Source: Amycolatopsis roodepoortensis (GTDB taxonomy: Bacteria > Actinomycetota > Actinomycetes > Mycobacteriales > Pseudonocardiaceae). Taken from it: a DNA stretch of 64,000 nt. The notes under the pieces are model-generated. The model made no database searches. It was not told the origin of the DNA and saw nothing but the letters and a program-made list of their open reading frames with translations. A program made the translations under genes and the position numbers. Positions 55,423 through 63,993 of this stretch are shown here, one piece after another. The number at the start of each line of letters is the position of its first letter. The first letter of the stretch is position 1. The stretch lies in the NCBI RefSeq assembly GCF_014873915.1, contig NZ_JADBEJ010000002.1, positions 146,635-210,634 of the forward strand. The letters run 5' to 3'.

Positions 55423-56613
55423 ATGTACACGGCGGTCGAAGGCTCGCGGGTTCCGATCCGGATGTGGGCGGACCCCACATCGGTCGAGGACCAAGCCATG
55501 CGGCAGCTGCACAACGTCGCCAACCTGCCGTGGGTGCACGGCGTCGCGGTCATGCCCGACGTCCACTACGGCAAGGGCGCGACCGTCGGCAGCGTGATCG
55601 CGATGCGCGACGCGGTGTCCCCGGCCGCCGTCGGCGTGGACATCGGCTGCGGGATGAGCGCGGTGCGGACCTCGCTCACCGCCGCCGACCTGCCCGACGA
55701 CCTCCTGAAGCTCCGCCGCCGGATCGAATCGGCCGTCCCCGTCGGGTTCGGCCTGCACAAGACGCCGGTGAACCCGGCGAAGGTGCACGGTGTCGGTGGC
55801 TGGGACGCGTTCTGGAAGTCCTTCGGCGACCTGCATCCCGGCGTCCAGGACCTGCACGACCGCGCGTCGCGCCAGATCGGGAGCCTCGGTGGCGGCAACC
55901 ACTTCATCGAGGTCTGCCTCGAACAGGGCGGCGAGGACGAAGGCCGCGTGTGGCTGATGCTGCACTCCGGTTCGCGCAACATCGGCAAGGAACTCGCGGA
56001 ACGGCATATGTCCGTCGCGCGGAAGCTGCCGCACAACGCGGACCTGCCGGACCCGGATCTCGCGGTGTTCGTCGCGGGTACGCCCGAGATGCAGGCGTAC
56101 CGGCGCGACCTGTTCTGGGCGCAGGACTACGCGGCGCGCAACCGCGCCACCATGGTCGCGCTCGTGAAGCAGGCGCTGAAGGACGTCGTGCCGCAGACGA
56201 CGTTCGACGACGCGATCTCGTGCCACCACAACTACGTGGCGGAGGAGACCTACGACGGCGTCGACCTTCTGGTGACCCGCAAGGGCGCGATCCGCGCGGG
56301 TTCGGGCGACCTCGGGATCATCCCGGGCAGCATGGGCACCGGTTCGTACATCGTGCGCGGACTCGGGAACGAGTCGTCCTTCCAGTCCGCGTCGCACGGC
56401 GCGGGCCGCCGGATGTCGCGGAACAAGGCGAAGAAGCTGTACACCGCCGAGGACCTCGCGGCGCAGACCGCCGGTGTGGAGTGCCGCAAGGACTCCGGTG
56501 TGGTGGACGAGATCCCGGCCGCGTACAAGGACATCGAAACGGTGATCAAGGCGCAGACGGATCTCGTCGAGGTGGTCGCGCACCTCAAGCAGGTCGTCTG
56601 CGTGAAGGGCTGA
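55423..56613 (+). CDS. rtcB: RtcB-type RNA ligase
   Basis: The 396-residue protein carries the RtcB metal and nucleotide motifs: VMPDVHYGKGATVGSVIAM, AVGVDIGCGMSAVRTSL, IGSLGGGNHFIEVCLE, LHSGSRNIGKELAERH and the guanylylated-His region ASHGAGRRMSRNKAKK. RtcB joins 2',3'-cyclic phosphate RNA ends to 5'-hydroxyl ends. No archease gene is next to it. GAAGGGAAA precedes the ATG at 55423, which gives the normal family start; an earlier ATG lies in the same frame. Target RNAs in this bacterium are unknown. Confidence 0.92.
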   Translation: MYTAVEGSRVPIRMWADPTSVEDQAMRQLHNVANLPWVHGVAVMPDVHYGKGATVGSVIAMRDAVSPAAVGVDIGCGMSAVRTSLTAADLPDDLLKLRRRIESAVPVGFGLHKTPVNPAKVHGVGGWDAFWKSFGDLHPGVQDLHDRASRQIGSLGGGNHFIEVCLEQGGEDEGRVWLMLHSGSRNIGKELAERHMSVARKLPHNADLPDPDLAVFVAGTPEMQAYRRDLFWAQDYAARNRATMVALVKQALKDVVPQTTFDDAISCHHNYVAEETYDGVDLLVTRKGAIRAGSGDLGIIPGSMGTGSYIVRGLGNESSFQSASHGAGRRMSRNKAKKLYTAEDLAAQTAGVECRKDSGVVDEIPAAYKDIETVIKAQTDLVEVVAHLKQVVCVKG

Positions 56614-56686
56614 ATCACCGGGCGGTTCGTGGGTGGTGGCCGGGGGAACCCGACATACCACCCACGTTCTCGCTACTGTGGTTCTC

Positions 56687-57058
56687 ATGAAGAGGTTGGG
56701 AATCGCGGCGCTCCTGGCGGCCGCCGGGCTCGCGCTGGCGGGCTGCAGCGAGGTCACGAACGCGGTCGATCAGACGAACAAGGCGGCGACGAAGGTCAGC
56801 GCCTGCGCCGAGGCGCTCAGCCTCGCCGACCTCAATCCGGACCCGGCGACGCTCCAGGAGCGCGCCGCGGACAAGGAGAAGCGCCTGCGTGAGCTGGCGA
56901 ACAGCGTCGGCGAGCAGAACGTGGCGACCGCGCTCACCGGCATGGCGGACTCGTACCTTCAGGTACAGAAGGAGAACATCCAGGACGCGGGCAAGGTCGC
57001 GGACTGGACCAAGCGCAACCTCGAGCAGCTGGAAGCCCTCCGGAAGGTCTGCGCCTAG
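56687..57058 (+). CDS. Small secreted lipoprotein, unknown function
   Basis: The 123-residue protein has a clear lipoprotein signal peptide (MKRLGIAALLAAAGLALAGC). The rest is charged and alpha-helical (AADKEKRLRELANSVGEQNV, NLEQLEALRKVCA) with a conserved-looking Cys pair (SACAEAL and KVCA). No family is recognised. It stands alone, followed by a family B element. Confidence 0.7.
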   Translation: MKRLGIAALLAAAGLALAGCSEVTNAVDQTNKAATKVSACAEALSLADLNPDPATLQERAADKEKRLRELANSVGEQNVATALTGMADSYLQVQKENIQDAGKVADWTKRNLEQLEALRKVCA

Positions 57059-57067
57059 CCCCGTCTC

Positions 57068-57129
57068 GCGTTCAGTCCTCTGGATGCGGTAGTCGCACAC
57101 GCGACGACCGCATCCAGAGGACGAAACGC
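57068..57129. repeat. Family B palindromic element, copy 3
   Basis: The outer stem GTCCTCTGGATGCGGT (57075-57090) pairs with ACCGCATCCAGAGGAC (57107-57122). The inner stem here is GTCGC/GCGAC around ACAC, different from the other copies but still paired. It lies between convergent genes, one base before the stop codon of the MFS gene. Confidence 0.8.
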
Positions 57130-57130
57130 A

Positions 57131-58327
57131 TCAGGAGGAAGTCAGCGCGGGCACCGGGGCGGGCGTCCGGGACCGGCGCCAGAACAGGCCGACCGAAGCG
57201 ATCGCCAGCGCGCCCAGCGCCGAGGCCGCGAAACCCCAGCCGGGGCTGGAGTGGTCGATCACGAACCCGATGATCGGGCTCCCGATCGCCAGCCCGATCC
57301 GGCTGGCCGCGTCCAGCAGGCCCATCGCCTCCCCGCGCACGCGGGCGGGCGCCGCGGCGCTGACCGTCTCCGTGCTCGCCGCGAGGGTCGGCGCGCACAG
57401 CACGTTGCTCGGGAAGAGCACGATCGCCAGCAGCCACCACGGCCCGGCGATCAGCCCGACCGGCAGCGTCAGCACCGCGAGCAGCAGCATCAGCGTGCCC
57501 TGCGAAAGCGACCGCCGGACCGCGCCGTGGATCGCCCCGCCGAGGACCGACGCGACGCACATGAACGTGATCAGCAGCCCGGACCAGGCGATGTCACCGC
57601 TCGCGCGCAGGGTCGCCAAGGCGGCCAGTTCCATGCCGACCAGGCAGAACAGGGCGCCGGCGGCGATGAACATCGCCATCACGAGCCGTCCGGTGAGCCA
57701 GCTCCGCACGGGCGGCCGCTCGCCGGTGAACACCTCGGCGTCGGCCTCGGCGCGGATCGGCGGGTTCTGCCGGTAGATCAGCGTCGCCGAAAGCGCGAAG
57801 CAGACCCCGATGCCGGTGAGCGCGTAGACCGCGGGCAGTTGCGTGATCGCCATGATCCCGGCCGACGGCCCGATCATGAACGACGCCTCCACCAGGATCG
57901 TGTCCAGGGAGTAGGCGGCCCGCCGTTGTTCGAGCGGCACGAGCGCGGTGAGCACCAGCCGCGCGAGCGTCCCGGCGGGCACCGAGAGCACGCCGGCGGG
58001 GAGCGCGACCGCGAGCAGCACCTGATACGGCAGATGCGGCGCGCTGATCCAGAACGTCGACGAGGCCAGCCCGCAGATCGCGACCACCGGCCGCAGCCCG
58101 TAGCGGTCGACGTACCGGCCGACGAGCGGTGCCCCGATCGCGCTGCCGAGCGTGGTGGCGGCGCCGATCAGCCCGGCCGCGCCGTAGCCGCGGCCGAGGT
58201 CGTTGACCACGTACAGCGTCATCGTCACGCCCATGGCCGTCATCGGGAGCCGGGCGAGGAACATCAGCAGCATCGAGCTGGGAACTCCGGGCACGGCTAA
58301 CACGCGACGATACGGAGCGAGGGCCAT
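57131..58327 (-). CDS. MFS transporter (12 helices)
   Basis: The 398-residue transporter has about 12 hydrophobic segments, starting SSMLLMFLARLPMTAMGVTM. VGRYVDRYGLRPVVAICGLA is motif A, and RVRGEAMGLLDAASRIGLAI the corresponding second-half loop. It is a probable exporter of unknown substrate. The start at 58327 is chosen because the earlier frame runs through the catalase gene. It is divergent from the catalase gene. Confidence 0.85.
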   Translation of the reverse strand: MALAPYRRVLAVPGVPSSMLLMFLARLPMTAMGVTMTLYVVNDLGRGYGAAGLIGAATTLGSAIGAPLVGRYVDRYGLRPVVAICGLASSTFWISAPHLPYQVLLAVALPAGVLSVPAGTLARLVLTALVPLEQRRAAYSLDTILVEASFMIGPSAGIMAITQLPAVYALTGIGVCFALSATLIYRQNPPIRAEADAEVFTGERPPVRSWLTGRLVMAMFIAAGALFCLVGMELAALATLRASGDIAWSGLLITFMCVASVLGGAIHGAVRRSLSQGTLMLLLAVLTLPVGLIAGPWWLLAIVLFPSNVLCAPTLAASTETVSAAAPARVRGEAMGLLDAASRIGLAIGSPIIGFVIDHSSPGWGFAASALGALAIASVGLFWRRSRTPAPVPALTSS

Positions 58328-58344
58328 ACGTCCGATGAGAACGT

Positions 58345-58367
58345 AACTTGGTACGCGCGTGCAAGTT
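58345..58367. promoter_or_regulatory. Palindrome between MFS and catalase genes
   Basis: AACTTG (58345-58350) and CAAGTT (58362-58367) face each other across 11 bp, in the 153-bp divergent region. A run of T follows. It is an operator candidate for one or both genes. Confidence 0.4.
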
Positions 58368-58480
58368 TTTTTCGCGTAGCGCGGGTCACCCGGACCGGGG
58401 GGTTTTCTTGACTGATTCCAGATTAGGCGAGAGGGTGGGGAGGACTGACCGCTCACCACCACGAACCAGGAGGCACCGGC

Positions 58481-59923
58481 GTGACCCTGCCGACCACGAA
58501 CAACGTGGGCATCCCCGTCGCGAGCGACAACGACTCCCTGACAGCGGGTGCCAACGGCCCGATCCTGCTCCAGGACCACTACCTGATCGAGAAGAACGCC
58601 CAGTTCAACCGTGAGCGGGTGCCCGAGCGGGTCGTCCACGCCAAGGGCGGCGGCGCGCACGGCTTCCTCGAAGTCACCGAGGACGTCAGTCAGTTCACGA
58701 AGGCCGCGCTGTTCCAGCCGGGCGTGCGCACCGAGAGCCTGGCCCGGTTCTCGTCCGTCGCCGGGGAGAACGGCTCGCCCGACACGTGGCGCGACCCGCG
58801 CGGCTTCGCGGTGAAGTTCTACACCTCCGAGGGCAACTACGACCTCGTCGGCAACAACACCCCGGTGTTCTTCATCCGCGACCCGATCAAGTTCCCCGAC
58901 TTCATCCATTCGCAGAAGCGCCGTGCCGACAACCACCTGCGCGACCACGACATCCAGTGGGACTTCTGGACGCTGCGGCCCGAGTCCGCGCACCAGGTCA
59001 CCTGGCTGATGGGCGACCGCGGCATCCCGTCGAACTGGCGGGAGATGGACGGCTTCGGCTCGCACACCTATCTGTGGGAGAACGCGGGCGGCGAGAAGTT
59101 CTGGGTCAAGTACCACTTCAAGACCGACCAGGGCATCGGCTACCTGACGCAGGCCGACGCGGACCGGATCGCCGGCGAGGACTCCGACTACTACATCCGC
59201 GACCTGTTCAAGAACATCAAGCAGGGCAACCACCCCAGCTGGACGCTGTACGTCCAGGTGATGCCGTACGCCGAGGCCGCGGACTACCGCTTCAACCCGT
59301 TCGACCTGACCAAGGTGTGGCCGAAGGGCGACTACCCGCTGATCAAGGTCGGCCGCTGGGTGCTCGACCGCAATCCGGCGAACTACTTCGCCGAGATCGA
59401 GCAGGCCGCGTTCGAGCCGTCCAACCTGGTCCCGGGGATCGGCCCGTCGCCGGACAAGATGCTGCAGGGCCGCCTGTTCGCCTACCCGGACGCCCACCGC
59501 TACCGCATCGGCGCGAACTACACGCAGCTGCCGGTCAACGCGCCGAAGTCCCCGGTGAACAGCTACTCGCGCGACGGCGCGATGCGCTACAACAACCCGG
59601 GCGACCCGGTCTACGCGCCGAACTCCTACGGCGGCCCGCACGCGAACGCGGAGATCGCCGCCGAGACCGCTTCGGGCTACGGCGTCGAGGACGAGGTCAT
59701 CCGGTCGGCGTACAAGCTCCACGCCGAGGACGACGACTTCGGCCAGCCGGGCACGCTCGTCCGCGACGTGATGGACGACGCGCAGCGCGAGCGGCTCGCG
59801 AGCAACATCATCGGCCACGCCTCGAACGACGTCTCGCGCCCGGTGCTGGAGCGGGTCTTCGAGTACTGGCGCAACGTCGACAAGGACCTCGGCGACAAGG
59901 TCGCGGACGCTTTCCGCGAATAA
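58481..59923 (+). CDS. katA: Haem catalase (monofunctional, small subunit)
   Basis: The 480-residue enzyme decomposes hydrogen peroxide. Visible are the active-site histidine region RERVPERVVHAKGGGAHGF, the distal Asn region NNTPVFFIRDP, and the proximal haem-ligand Tyr in RLFAYPDAHRYRIG. The length and sequence fit clade 3 small-subunit catalases. It starts at GTG 58481 with CAGGAGG upstream. A strong terminator follows. Ohr and Dps genes lie about 4 kb away, consistent with a peroxide-defence region. Confidence 0.96.
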   Translation: MTLPTTNNVGIPVASDNDSLTAGANGPILLQDHYLIEKNAQFNRERVPERVVHAKGGGAHGFLEVTEDVSQFTKAALFQPGVRTESLARFSSVAGENGSPDTWRDPRGFAVKFYTSEGNYDLVGNNTPVFFIRDPIKFPDFIHSQKRRADNHLRDHDIQWDFWTLRPESAHQVTWLMGDRGIPSNWREMDGFGSHTYLWENAGGEKFWVKYHFKTDQGIGYLTQADADRIAGEDSDYYIRDLFKNIKQGNHPSWTLYVQVMPYAEAADYRFNPFDLTKVWPKGDYPLIKVGRWVLDRNPANYFAEIEQAAFEPSNLVPGIGPSPDKMLQGRLFAYPDAHRYRIGANYTQLPVNAPKSPVNSYSRDGAMRYNNPGDPVYAPNSYGGPHANAEIAAETASGYGVEDEVIRSAYKLHAEDDDFGQPGTLVRDVMDDAQRERLASNIIGHASNDVSRPVLERVFEYWRNVDKDLGDKVADAFRE

Positions 59924-59955
59924 GGACCTCTCCTTCGAGAGGCTGCTCCCACCAC

Positions 59956-59989
59956 GGAACGCCCCCGGTGCCCGCACCGGGGGCGTTCC
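59956..59989 (+). terminator. Terminator hairpin after the catalase gene
   Basis: GGAACGCCCCCGGTGC (59956-59971) and GCACCGGGGGCGTTCC (59974-59989) form a perfect 16-bp stem with CC between. No T tract follows. The remaining gap up to 60357 holds no supported gene; the only other structure is a palindrome near 60302. Confidence 0.75.
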
Positions 59990-60301
59990 CATGTCTCCAC
60001 TCGCATGTGAAACCAGAAGAGGGCGTGGCGTGCGTGGGGGACACCCCGAGTGGAGCAGCGCGACACGCCTGTCCGACGGAGTGATGAAGCCAAACGATCA
60101 CCGTTTACACCGCTGTGGGTGAACGAGCCGCACCACCGTGTCGATCGGTCACAGGTGGTCATAAAACGGCGGGAAAAGGATGATCTTCAGGGGGAGGCGC
60201 AAGATTTCGCCGTTAATCAATTGCGGGGGTCTTCCCCGGGATTGAATCCGGCACGTAAGGGTTAGAAAAGTGTTCCAACCGGTGATCGGGTGGTGTTCGG
60301 C

Positions 60302-60318
60302 CGATACGGCGGGTATCG
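60302..60318. promoter_or_regulatory. Short palindrome upstream of a secreted-protein gene
   Basis: CGATAC (60302-60307) and GTATCG (60313-60318) flank GGCGG, 40 bp before the start codon. It may be an operator; no regulator is adjacent. Confidence 0.35.
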
Positions 60319-60357
60319 ATTTACCTCGTCAGGTCCCAGAGGCCAGGAGGTAAGGGA

Positions 60358-60888
60358 ATGAAAGGCAACATTGCCCGGACGATTGCCGCGGTCGCCGCAG
60401 GCAGTCTGTTGGCGGTGGCCTCGGCCGGCGCCGCGACCGCCAGTACCGACGGTGGGAAGGGCTCGTCGAACACACAGGCGCTCGCCGCGCAGGTGCTGCA
60501 GATGCGCGACGGCCTCACCAAGGTGGCCTACGCCGGCGACGTCGCCAAGACGCGGGCGGACTTGGACAAGCTCAGCCCCGTCCTCGGTGACATCGCCGCG
60601 GGCAAGCGCTACCAGATCCAGACCGAAACGCAGAAGCTCGGCGACCTGGCCCAGGGCCGCTCCGTCGAGTCCAGCAGGCTGCTGGCCGACCCGACGGCGA
60701 AGGCGCGTCAGCTGCCGCCGCTGCCGGTGCCGATCCCCTCGCTCCCGGACCTTCCCGGACCGCTGAAGATCGTCAGCGACCTGGTGAAAGCCCTGCTCGC
60801 GGCCGTGACCGGCATCCTCGCGGGCCTGCTCGGCGGAGTCCCTGTCCCGCCGCTGCCGGTGCCGCCCGTACCGCTTCCCACGCCGTAG
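60358..60888 (+). CDS. Small secreted protein with C-terminal proline-rich tail
   Basis: The 176-residue protein has a Sec signal peptide (IARTIAAVAAGSLLAVASAG) cleaved near ATAS. A helical region of about 90 residues (LAAQVLQMRDGLTKVAYAGD, VAKTRADLDKLSPVLGD) follows, then an Ala/Leu-rich hydrophobic segment (VSDLVKALLAAVTGILAGLL) and a Pro/Val-rich tail. The hydrophobic segment may anchor it to the envelope. I do not recognise a family. AGGAGG precedes the ATG. The upstream region is long for this genome and probably regulated. Confidence 0.65.
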   Translation: MKGNIARTIAAVAAGSLLAVASAGAATASTDGGKGSSNTQALAAQVLQMRDGLTKVAYAGDVAKTRADLDKLSPVLGDIAAGKRYQIQTETQKLGDLAQGRSVESSRLLADPTAKARQLPPLPVPIPSLPDLPGPLKIVSDLVKALLAAVTGILAGLLGGVPVPPLPVPPVPLPTP

Positions 60889-60903
60889 CCTCGCCGCGTG
60901 CTG

Positions 60904-60980
60904 ACGGAAACCTTTCGCAGGGCGCGGGATCGCGACCCGCTCGCGCGGGCAGGTAGGGGCGCCCTACGAAAGGTTTCCGT
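60904..60980. repeat. Large imperfect inverted repeat (77 bp)
   Basis: ACGGAAACCTTTCG (60904-60917) then AGGGCGC pairs with GCGCCCT then CGAAAGGTTTCCGT (to 60980), with one C/A mismatch between the two stem parts. The loop itself holds smaller GC-rich hairpins. It starts 15 bp after the secreted-protein gene and is probably a terminator or dispersed element. Confidence 0.65.
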
Positions 60981-61086
60981 GGCCTTCGGCCGAAAGAGGC
61001 GCGCGGGCTTCCGGGAGACAGGCGTGGGTCGCTAGAGAGTCGTCAGGTTCCGCCGTGCAGGGCGGCGGGCCACGATATGGGGGCCG

Positions 61087-61122
61087 GAGCCCGAGTGGGG
61101 ACATTTCTCCTCACTCGGGCTC
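61087..61122. terminator. Bidirectional terminator hairpin before the esterase gene end
   Basis: GAGCCCGAGTG (61087-61097) and CACTCGGGCTC (61112-61122) pair perfectly around 14 bases. It lies between the convergent secreted-protein and esterase genes, seven bases from the esterase stop. Confidence 0.7.
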
Positions 61123-61128
61123 TGGCTT

Positions 61129-62175
61129 TCACTTCGGCGCGAGCCCCAGCCGCAGGGCTCCCGCCGCTTCGGCCGTCGCCTCGCGGAACCGCCGTCCGAC
61201 GCCGAGGAAGTTGATGTAGCCGTGGATCAGGTCCGGCTGGCGGCTGAGCGCCACCGGGACCCCGGCCTTCCGCAATTTCTCCGCGTAAGCCTCGCCCTCG
61301 TCGCGCAGCGGATCGAAACCCGCCGTCGCGATATACGCGGGCGGCAGTCCGGAAACGTCACCGTGCAACGGCGACAGTTTCGGGTTGTACAGATCGGTGC
61401 CCTTCGGCACGTAATGTCCTTCGAACCAGGTCATATCCGAATCGGTGAGGAACAGGTCCTCGGCGAACAATTCCCGGGAGCGGCGGCGCACGGTGAAATC
61501 GGTCGCCGGGTAGAACAGCAGCTGGAACGCGGGGACGCCGCCGCCGCGTTTCACCGCCTGCTGCGCGGTCACCGCGGCGAGGTTCCCGCCCGCGCTGTCA
61601 CCGCCGACGGCGATGCGCGCCGGGTCGGCGCCCAGGTCCCGCGCTTTCGCGAAGGCGTACTCGAACGCCGCGATCGCGTCTTCGGTGGCGCCGGGGAACC
61701 GCGTCTCCGGGGCGAGCCGGTATTCCACCGAAAGAACCCGCACTCCCGCCTGTTTCGCCAGGTAGCGGACGGTGTTGTCGTGGGAGACGCGACTGCCGAC
61801 CACCCAGCCGCCGCCGTGGAAGAACACCAGCAGCCCGGACGGATCCGGCAGCCCGGCCGGCGTGTAGAGCGTGGCGGGCACGTCGCCGTCACCCGTGGGG
61901 ATGAGCAGCTCCCTGGTGGCGACCGGTTCGATCGTCGGCCCGCTGACCAGATGCCTGCTCGCCAGGAGCATGCTGCGCGACTCTTCGACGGTTCCCCGCA
62001 CCAGCGACGCCTTCGCCAGCTTCTGCAGGCGGAGCAGGAGCTGGGCGTCCAGCGCGAGTTCCTGTCCGTCCAGGCGGAGGGGCGGTCCCGCGATGGCCCG
62101 TCTGACCGGCTTCGGGAGCCAGAACGCCAGCTGCGAAAACGCGGCCTCGGCACGGATCTGGAGCGGTATCGCCAT
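61129..62175 (-). CDS. Alpha/beta-hydrolase, hormone-sensitive-lipase family esterase
   Basis: The 348-residue esterase has the oxyanion motif LLVFFHGGGWVVGSRVSHDN, the nucleophile elbow IAVGGDSAGGNLAAVTA, the acid in ATAGFDPLRDEGEAYAEKL and the catalytic His in PDLIHGYINFLG. Together these define the HSL family, whose members hydrolyse short-chain esters. No signal peptide is seen; the N-terminal 100 residues form a cap. Start at ATG 62175 follows CAGGAGGAAGC. The substrate is unknown. Confidence 0.9.
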   Translation of the reverse strand: MAIPLQIRAEAAFSQLAFWLPKPVRRAIAGPPLRLDGQELALDAQLLLRLQKLAKASLVRGTVEESRSMLLASRHLVSGPTIEPVATRELLIPTGDGDVPATLYTPAGLPDPSGLLVFFHGGGWVVGSRVSHDNTVRYLAKQAGVRVLSVEYRLAPETRFPGATEDAIAAFEYAFAKARDLGADPARIAVGGDSAGGNLAAVTAQQAVKRGGGVPAFQLLFYPATDFTVRRRSRELFAEDLFLTDSDMTWFEGHYVPKGTDLYNPKLSPLHGDVSGLPPAYIATAGFDPLRDEGEAYAEKLRKAGVPVALSRQPDLIHGYINFLGVGRRFREATAEAAGALRLGLAPK

Positions 62176-62323
62176 GCTTCCTCCTGAGGGCTTCCCGTCA
62201 GGTTACTTTCGAGTAGGTATGCCGTCCAGCGGGGAACGCGGGCCTTGCGGCGAACGGGTGTGACGCAGGCCTCCGTTCCAGATCCTGGTCCTCCACTTAA
62301 GTAGAGGGGTTAGCCTCGAAAGC

Positions 62324-62899
62324 GTGACTTCGACGAACGCGGTGCATGTCCTCGGTATCGGCGGCTCCCTCCGGGAGGGCTCGCAATCCGAGCGCGCGCT
62401 GCGTATCGCGCTCGGCGCCGCGGCCGAAGCCGGAGTCACCACGGAGCTGATCTCCGGGCCCGAACTGGTGCTCCCGTTCTACGACACCGCGCTGGCGGAA
62501 CGGCACGAGCGGGCCACCCGGCTGGTCGAAGCGATCCGCCGCGCCGACGGGATCGTCGTCGTCTCGCCCGGCTACCACGGTGCGCTGTCCGGGCTGGTGA
62601 AGAACGCCTTGGACTACGTCGAAGACCTGCGCGACGACGCCCGCCCGTACCTCGACGGCCGCGCGGTCGGCCTCGCCGCCGTCGCGTACGGCTGGCAGGC
62701 CGCGGTCACCACGCTGGAGCAGCTGCGCACGATCACGCACGCGTTGCGCGGCTGGGCCACCCCTTTGGGTGGTTCGATCAACACCGCGGAGACCAAGTTC
62801 GACGAAGCAGGCGGCGCCTCGGACGAGAAGAGCGTCCGCACGCTCCGCCTGATCGGAACCCAGGTCGCCGAGTTCGCGCTGAGTCGCGCCGGTCACTAG
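62324..62899 (+). CDS. NADPH-dependent FMN reductase
   Basis: The 191-residue flavodoxin-like protein has the FMN-phosphate loop VLGIGGSLREGSQSERALRI and VVVSPGYHGALSGLVKNALD, the usual FMN_red motifs. It should reduce FMN or quinones with NADPH. It starts at GTG 62324. A perfect hairpin follows its stop. It may supply reductant in the same stress group as Ohr and Dps, but there is no operon link. Confidence 0.88.
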   Translation: MTSTNAVHVLGIGGSLREGSQSERALRIALGAAAEAGVTTELISGPELVLPFYDTALAERHERATRLVEAIRRADGIVVVSPGYHGALSGLVKNALDYVEDLRDDARPYLDGRAVGLAAVAYGWQAAVTTLEQLRTITHALRGWATPLGGSINTAETKFDEAGGASDEKSVRTLRLIGTQVAEFALSRAGH

Positions 62900-62916
62900 C
62901 CGTTTGCTCCGGTCTT

Positions 62917-62937
62917 CGTCCGGGTAGTTCCCGGACG
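62917..62937. terminator. Hairpin after the FMN reductase gene
   Basis: CGTCCGGG (62917-62924) and CCCGGACG (62930-62937) pair around TAGTT, 18 bp after the stop. It is a likely terminator without T tract. Confidence 0.6.
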
Positions 62938-63037
62938 TGATGCCTGCCATGGGGTGGCAAGGTTTCGCGGTTGCGGGACGTTGACACCGAAGAGACGCTC
63001 AACGGGGCGTGTCTTGAGACCAGGAGGTAGGCGAAGA

Positions 63038-63460
63038 ATGGCTGAGGCTCTGTACACCGCTGTGGCCACCGCTCGCGGCGACGGCCGCAACGGTGAGGTC
63101 ACGTCCTCTGACGGCGTCATCGACGAGTCGCTGGCGATCCCGAAGGAGATGGGCGGCCCTGGCGGGGACAAGACGAACCCCGAGCAGCTCTTCGCCGCCG
63201 GCTATTCCGCCTGTTTCCACTCCGCGTTGCAGCTCGTCGCGCGCCAGGCGAAGGTGACGCTGGACGGCTCCACCGTGACCGCCGAGGTCAGCGTGCTCAA
63301 GCAGGGCGCGGGCTTCGGTCTCGCCGTGGCACTCAAGGTTTCGCTGCCCGGCCTGGAGCAGGCGCAGGCCGATCAGCTCGTCGAGCAGGCGCACCAGGTG
63401 TGCCCCTACTCGAACGCGACCCGCGGCAACATCGAGGTCGCACTGTCCGCGACGGTCTGA
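63038..63460 (+). CDS. ohr: Organic hydroperoxide resistance protein (Ohr/OsmC)
   Basis: The 140-residue thiol peroxidase has both catalytic cysteines in the Ohr context: FAAGYSACFHSALQLVARQA and AHQVCPYSNATRGN. Ohr reduces organic hydroperoxides with lipoylated partners. CAGGAGG lies before the ATG at 63038. A Dps gene follows after 56 bp in the same direction, so the two are probably cotranscribed under oxidative stress. No OhrR regulator is within the window. Confidence 0.94.
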   Translation: MAEALYTAVATARGDGRNGEVTSSDGVIDESLAIPKEMGGPGGDKTNPEQLFAAGYSACFHSALQLVARQAKVTLDGSTVTAEVSVLKQGAGFGLAVALKVSLPGLEQAQADQLVEQAHQVCPYSNATRGNIEVALSATV

Positions 63461-63516
63461 CCCCGGCCGCGGCAGGTCCATTCCCGAACCGGCAGTTTCT
63501 GAAAGGAAGACCGAAC

Positions 63517-63993
63517 ATGGGCAAGTCTCCGATCAAGAGTCCGCTGAGCGAAGCCGACAAGGAGATCACCGGTAACGCCTTGCAGGCCACGCTGGTCGAT
63601 CTGGTGGACCTGTCGCTGATCGCGAAGCAGGCCCACTGGAACGTCGTCGGCGCGAACTTCCGCAGCGCACACCTTCAGCTCGACGAGCTGGTCGCCACCG
63701 CGCGCCAGTACGTCGACGAGGTCGCCGAGCGCGCCAACGCGATCGGGATCTCGCCGAACGGCCAGGCGAAGGCCGTCGTGGAGAGCTCCGGCCTGCCGGA
63801 CTATCCCGACAACTGGCAGTCCGTCGAGTCCACGGTCGCCGCGATCGTCGACATCCTCGCGGCGCTGATCGAGCGGCTGCGCAAGCGCATCGACGAGACC
63901 GACAAGAGCGACCTGGTCACCCAGGACCTACTCATCGAGATCACCCAGGAGCTCGAAAAGGCACACTGGATGTGGCAGGCGCAGCAGGCCTGA
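63517..63993 (+). CDS. dps: Dps-type ferritin
   Basis: The 158-residue protein has the Dps ferroxidase signature KQAHWNVVGANFRSAHLQLD (His and Asp/Glu ligands) and a four-helix layout ending EITQELEKAHWMWQAQQA. Dps forms dodecamers that oxidise and store iron and may coat DNA. GAAAGGAAG precedes the ATG. It follows ohr in a probable peroxide-stress operon. The window ends seven bases after the stop. Confidence 0.94.
   Translation: MGKSPIKSPLSEADKEITGNALQATLVDLVDLSLIAKQAHWNVVGANFRSAHLQLDELVATARQYVDEVAERANAIGISPNGQAKAVVESSGLPDYPDNWQSVESTVAAIVDILAALIERLRKRIDETDKSDLVTQDLLIEITQELEKAHWMWQAQQA

Noticed and set aside
59990..60357. Riboswitch such as a c-di-AMP element before the secreted-protein gene
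   Set aside because: I looked for the conserved core sequences of known classes and found none. The region is left as unannotated apart from the short palindrome.
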